7,609 nt of DNA from Akkermansiaceae bacterium (lineage in GTDB: Bacteria; Verrucomicrobiota; Verrucomicrobiia; Verrucomicrobiales; Akkermansiaceae), in assembly GCA_903909905.1 (NCBI GenBank), contig CAIVXP010000152.1, positions 1-7,609 on the forward strand. The letters run 5' to 3'. The notes below the pieces were generated by a model, which made no database searches, was not told the DNA's origin, and saw nothing but the letters and a program-made list of their open reading frames with translations. Each line of letters opens with the position of its first letter. Position 1 is the first letter of the stretch. Below are positions 4,842 to 7,609 of this stretch, piece by piece. The position numbers and the translations under genes were made by a program.

Positions 4842-5015
4842 TCAATAAACCGGAGCGCCCGAGGTGTCTTCGGAGCTTCCATCGCTGCCCTTGTTGGCGG
4901 CTTTCTCCATGCCCTCGCCGGCGATCCGCATGTCGCGGCCAAGACCGATGAAGGTGTTGCAGGAGGTGAAAAGAATCGAGCTGGCGGCAAGGGCAATCAA
5001 AAGGGTGACTTTCAT
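4842..5015 (-). CDS. Small entericidin-like lipoprotein
   Basis: The 57-residue product has a lipoprotein signal peptide (MKVTLLIALAASSILFTSC) with the lipidated cysteine at position 19. The lipobox FTSC is imperfect, having Phe where Leu is usual. The mature start, CNTFIGLGRDMRIAGEGMEK, resembles the entericidin pattern of CNT, glycine and aspartate followed by an amphipathic helix ending in Ala-Ala. The tail is Gly/Ser/Asp-rich. Entericidins are small envelope lipoproteins, linked in enterobacteria to a stress-related antidote/toxin pair; in other phyla the role is mostly unknown, so no function is claimed beyond the family. The frame extends 12 codons upstream, but the internal ATG gives a proper signal peptide and has AAAAAGG just before it. 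Only one copy is present, so there is no EcnA/EcnB-type pair. Confidence 0.8.
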   Translation of the reverse strand: MKVTLLIALAASSILFTSCNTFIGLGRDMRIAGEGMEKAANKGSDGSSEDTSGAPVY

Positions 5016-5118
5016 CGGCCTTTTTCTTAACGCAAAATTTTCGGCCCGCAAGTGGATATTGGATTTTCAGAATGTGTTTGCCGCTTACGGGCGCCCGCGC
5101 CGCGCGGTGTCCGCCGCG

Positions 5119-5147
5119 TTGACATCGGCCTGCATCCCGTCCAATCT
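5119..5147 (+). promoter_or_regulatory. Candidate promoter for the coiled-coil gene
   Basis: A perfect TTGACA (5119-5124) is followed after 17 bases by CAATCT (5142-5147), which matches the -10 consensus poorly (2/6). Transcription from it would begin about ten bases before the ATG at 5164. The -35 match and position are its only support. Confidence 0.3.
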
Positions 5148-5163
5148 CCCCCGCGTGGATACG

Positions 5164-5820
5164 ATGAAACTCCTCCTCGGCGCGACTGTCGCGCTCTTGC
5201 TCGGCGCCCTGGCGGTGTCGTGGCAGGGCATGCGCCGCGGTGTTGAGAATGCATCGCCGGATGAGATCGCCCGCCTTAAGAAGCAGGTGACCGAGCTGCG
5301 CCAGGAGCAGGACAAGCTGCAGCTCGAGCGTCAGCTCCAGCAGCTCAAGTCGAGCGCCCCGGCAGCAGCCACACCCGAATCCAACGCTGCGCAACTTGAG
5401 GCGATGAAGGCCGAGGTCGAGCTGAACAAGGCAAGGCTTGCACAAATCGAGGTCGAGAAGGCCGAAGCGGAAAAAGCTTCACGCGATGCCAAGCTCGCAC
5501 AAGATGAGGAAGGCCTGCTCACCCAGCGCGATCTCGAAAAAGGCGACAGCGAATTGCGTCGCGCCCGACTCATCGGTGAGGCCTTGCTGATCGGCCGCGT
5601 CAGAGACTATGTGGCGGAGAGCGGATTCATCACCTTCGACATTCTCATGCCCGAGCAGGTCCAAAACGGCACGGTGCTCGCGCTGCGCCGCAAAACCGGC
5701 ATTCTCGGCCAATTCACCGTCAGCGATGTCACCCCCGAGGGCGGCGTGGCCGATCAGCTTCCGGGCATCGGCCGCATCGACCCCAAGCCCGGCGACGAGT
5801 TGATTCTCCCGCCGCCCTGA
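5164..5820 (+). CDS. Membrane-anchored coiled-coil protein of unknown function
   Basis: The 218-residue product has a hydrophobic N-terminal segment at about residues 2-19 (KLLLGATVALLLGALAV), probably an uncleaved anchor. A charged, Glu/Lys/Gln/Leu-rich coiled coil runs from about 33 to 135, broken by a Ser/Ala/Pro stretch near 63-73. A compact C-terminal domain from about 142 (LIGRVRDYVAESGFITFDI) has alternating hydrophobic residues and glycine turns, including TGILGQFTVSDV, and ends KPGDELILPPP. That pattern looks like a small beta domain of the kind found after coiled coils in envelope proteins; this is inference from pattern. The open frame continues upstream to 4864, but that part lies opposite the lipoprotein gene and across the divergent spacer. 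The ATG at 5164 gives a proper anchor and is the better start. rimO begins 43 bases downstream. Confidence 0.8.
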   Translation: MKLLLGATVALLLGALAVSWQGMRRGVENASPDEIARLKKQVTELRQEQDKLQLERQLQQLKSSAPAAATPESNAAQLEAMKAEVELNKARLAQIEVEKAEAEKASRDAKLAQDEEGLLTQRDLEKGDSELRRARLIGEALLIGRVRDYVAESGFITFDILMPEQVQNGTVLALRRKTGILGQFTVSDVTPEGGVADQLPGIGRIDPKPGDELILPPP

Positions 5821-5863
5821 TCCCGCGGCATCCGGCCCGTATCTTCATTTTTCCATTTCATTC

Positions 5864-7267
5864 ATGTCCACCACCGTTGGTCTCATTTCCCTTGGCTGCG
5901 CCAAAAACCTGATCGATTCCGAAGTCATGATCGGCCACCTCGCCGAGGCGGGCATGGCGCTCACGCCCGATCCGGAATTGGCCGATGTCCTGATCGTCAA
6001 CACCTGCTCGTTCATCGACATGGCCAAGCAGGAGTCGATCGATGCCGTCTTTGGCGCGGTCAATGCCCGCAAGGACGACCCGGATCGCGAGCGCCAAAAG
6101 ATCATCGTCGCCGGTTGCCTATCGCAGCGTTTCGCTACCGAGCTTCCCGGCATCATGCCCGAGGTCGATGCCTTCATCGGCCTTGATCAAATCACCAAGG
6201 TCGCGCCGATCATCGAGAATCTGCTCGGCAAGCAGAACTCCAACGAGGTGGAAAAAACCGAGGGACCGGCCGCGACCGACGATCCGCGCGACTTCGTGAC
6301 GCTCAAGCCGAAGTATGTGCCGGACTACACCACGCCGCGCTTCCGCCTCACGCCCGACCACTACGCGTATGTGAAAATCGCCGAGGGCTGCAACCATACC
6401 TGCACTTTCTGCATCATCCCGCAAATCCGCGGCCGTCACCGCTCGCGCACCCAGGAGTCGGTCGTCAAGGAAGTCGAAGCACTGGTGAAATCCGGCGTCA
6501 AAGAGATCAACCTCATCTCGCAAGACACCACCTATTTCGGCATGGATCAATGGGAAGGCGAGCGGCCGAAGCCGAGTTCGCCGGTGGATTCGAGCAAGGG
6601 CAACTCGCTTTGCACCTTGCTGCGCGAGATCAACCGCATCGAAGGCGACTTCTGGGTGCGGCTGCTTTACACCCACCCGGCGCATTGGTCGAACGAGTTG
6701 ATCCAGACCATCGCCGAGTGCGATAAGGTGGCGAAGTATGTCGATATCCCGCTGCAGCACATTTCCGACCGCATGCTCACCGCGATGAAGCGCGTGACGA
6801 GTGGCGATTACATCCGCGATCTGCTGCGCCGCATGCGCGCGGGCATCCCTGGCCTCGGCATTCGTACTACGTTCATCGTAGGTTTCCCCGGCGAGACCGA
6901 AGAGGACTTCAACGAGTTGCTCGAATTCATCCGCGAGTTCCGGTTCGAACGCGCGGGCGTGTTTCAGTACTCGAAGGAAGAGGGCACGCGCGCTTACAAG
7001 ATCGACGGCCACCTGCACCACGCCAAGCGCAAGAGCCGCTGGTCGCGCGCGATGGCTGAGCTCCAACGCATTGCCAGCGAAACCAACCAAGCACAGGTTG
7101 GAAAAAAAGTTCGCGTGCTCGTCGAACAGCCCGGCGTCGGCCGCACTCAGTGGGACGCGCCGGAGATCGACGGCTCGGTGATGGTCGATGAGTCGATCCC
7201 GGTTGGCGGCTTTGCCGAAGTGACCATCGGCGACTGGCGCGGCTACGATCTGGTCGCCGCGCGTTGA
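5864..7267 (+). CDS. rimO: Ribosomal protein S12 methylthiotransferase RimO
   Basis: RimO is a radical SAM enzyme that methylthiolates the beta-carbon of a conserved aspartate in ribosomal protein S12 (Asp88 in E. coli). The N-terminal MTTase domain carries the auxiliary cluster cysteines Cys12, Cys48 and Cys85. The start GLISLGCAKNLIDSEVMIG separates RimO from MiaB, which has GCQMN there. The radical SAM motif is CNHTCTFC (Cys176, Cys180, Cys183), followed by IIPQIRGRHRSR. Further core motifs are KYVDIPLQHISDRML and GIRTTFIVGFPGETEEDF. A C-terminal TRAM domain begins near residue 402 (GKKVRVLVEQPG), typical for binding S12. At 467 residues it exceeds E. coli RimO (441) because of a longer linker (about 123-160) and a loop near 236-250. 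The leader is pyrimidine-rich, with no Shine-Dalgarno. queA follows after 33 bases. Confidence 0.96.
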   Translation: MSTTVGLISLGCAKNLIDSEVMIGHLAEAGMALTPDPELADVLIVNTCSFIDMAKQESIDAVFGAVNARKDDPDRERQKIIVAGCLSQRFATELPGIMPEVDAFIGLDQITKVAPIIENLLGKQNSNEVEKTEGPAATDDPRDFVTLKPKYVPDYTTPRFRLTPDHYAYVKIAEGCNHTCTFCIIPQIRGRHRSRTQESVVKEVEALVKSGVKEINLISQDTTYFGMDQWEGERPKPSSPVDSSKGNSLCTLLREINRIEGDFWVRLLYTHPAHWSNELIQTIAECDKVAKYVDIPLQHISDRMLTAMKRVTSGDYIRDLLRRMRAGIPGLGIRTTFIVGFPGETEEDFNELLEFIREFRFERAGVFQYSKEEGTRAYKIDGHLHHAKRKSRWSRAMAELQRIASETNQAQVGKKVRVLVEQPGVGRTQWDAPEIDGSVMVDESIPVGGFAEVTIGDWRGYDLVAAR

Positions 7268-7300
7268 GTTGCGCCGCGGAAATTTTCACCGGCTCCGCTG

Positions 7301-7609
7301 ATGTCGCTGCGCACCAAGGACTTTGATTACCACCTCCCCGAGGAACTCATTGCCGCGCGGCCGCTCGCCGATCGCGCTGCATCGCGGATGCTCGTCGTGC
7401 ATCGCGAGAGCGGCCGCCTCGAGCATCGCATGTTTCGCGATATCGCCGAATACCTGCGGCCCGATGACTTGCTGGTGCTCAACAACACGCGGGTGATTCC
7501 GGCGCGCGTGTTTTCGGATGATGGCAGCATCGAGTTGCTCTGCCTCGATCGTTTGTCCGATCTCGAATGGCGTTGCCTCGTGCGGCCGGGCAAGCGCATG
7601 AAGCTAGGG
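7301..7609 (+). CDS. queA: S-adenosylmethionine:tRNA ribosyltransferase-isomerase QueA (N-terminal part, runs off the right edge)
   Basis: QueA transfers and isomerises the ribose of SAM onto preQ1 in tRNA to give epoxyqueuosine, the step before queuosine at the wobble position of GUN-anticodon tRNAs. The first 103 codons are present and open to the edge. Family motifs are DFDYHLPEELIAARPL, ASRMLVVHRESG, HRMFRDIAEYLRPDD, LLVLNNTRVIPARV and the later CLVRPGKRMKLG. After IPARV the usual GxxxTGGxxE segment is shortened to FSDDGSIELL; this may be a lineage trait and the frame is intact. The ATG gives the standard MSLRTKDFDY start, with no Shine-Dalgarno. It lies 33 bases after rimO on the same strand, consistent with an operon of translation-modifying genes. 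Confidence 0.95.
   Translation, partial: MSLRTKDFDYHLPEELIAARPLADRAASRMLVVHRESGRLEHRMFRDIAEYLRPDDLLVLNNTRVIPARVFSDDGSIELLCLDRLSDLEWRCLVRPGKRMKLG

Noticed and set aside
4864..5163. N-terminal extension of the coiled-coil protein
   Set aside because: It would lie opposite the lipoprotein gene and through the divergent spacer. The ATG at 5164 gives a clean membrane anchor.
4777..5445. A 222-codon minus-strand open frame
   Set aside because: It crosses the lipoprotein gene in another frame, the divergent spacer and the coiled-coil gene. No single gene would plausibly cover these.
6119..7090. A 323-codon minus-strand open frame
   Set aside because: It is the antisense shadow of rimO, with no family signature of its own.

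Overview
The window is about 60% GC. It looks like ordinary chromosomal DNA from an environmental bacterium, most plausibly Verrucomicrobiota. This rests on the style of the AsnRS, RimO and QueA proteins, the scarcity of Shine-Dalgarno sites, and intergenic repeats of a kind I associate with that and neighbouring phyla. The assignment is an inference, because no rRNA or other marker is present.

Layout. On the minus strand at the left are accD (acetyl-CoA carboxylase carboxyltransferase beta subunit) and, 54 bases downstream, hisF, which runs off the left edge. A 194-base divergent spacer separates accD from a plus-strand pair: a 69-residue membrane-anchored protein and an 81-residue iron-sulfur protein with two CDGSH motifs. 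Next comes about 800 bases without a credible gene, built from nested inverted repeats, short-period repeat arrays and hairpins. asnS (asparaginyl-tRNA synthetase) follows, then a 165-base spacer with two more 7-base-period arrays, and a six-helix membrane protein. A small entericidin-like lipoprotein converges on it from the minus strand. A divergent spacer then leads to a membrane-anchored coiled-coil protein, rimO (ribosomal protein S12 methylthiotransferase) and the start of queA (tRNA queuosine synthesis), all on the plus strand.

The recognisable genes are housekeeping: fatty-acid and histidine synthesis, tRNA charging, and modification of ribosome and tRNA. rimO and queA are 33 bases apart and probably co-transcribed. 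The four unrecognised or lightly recognised genes are small envelope or redox proteins with no evident link to one another.

I see no defence system, CRISPR array, transposase or biosynthetic cluster. The most unusual content is the gene-free mosaic upstream of asnS. Its two halves carry the same repeat modules, in the same order, on opposite strands. Its heptamer arrays use different core words but keep the same period, and the same class of array reappears on the other side of asnS. A second pattern is that most start codons lack a Shine-Dalgarno sequence, and asnS has a promoter-like element placed so that its transcript could begin at the start codon.
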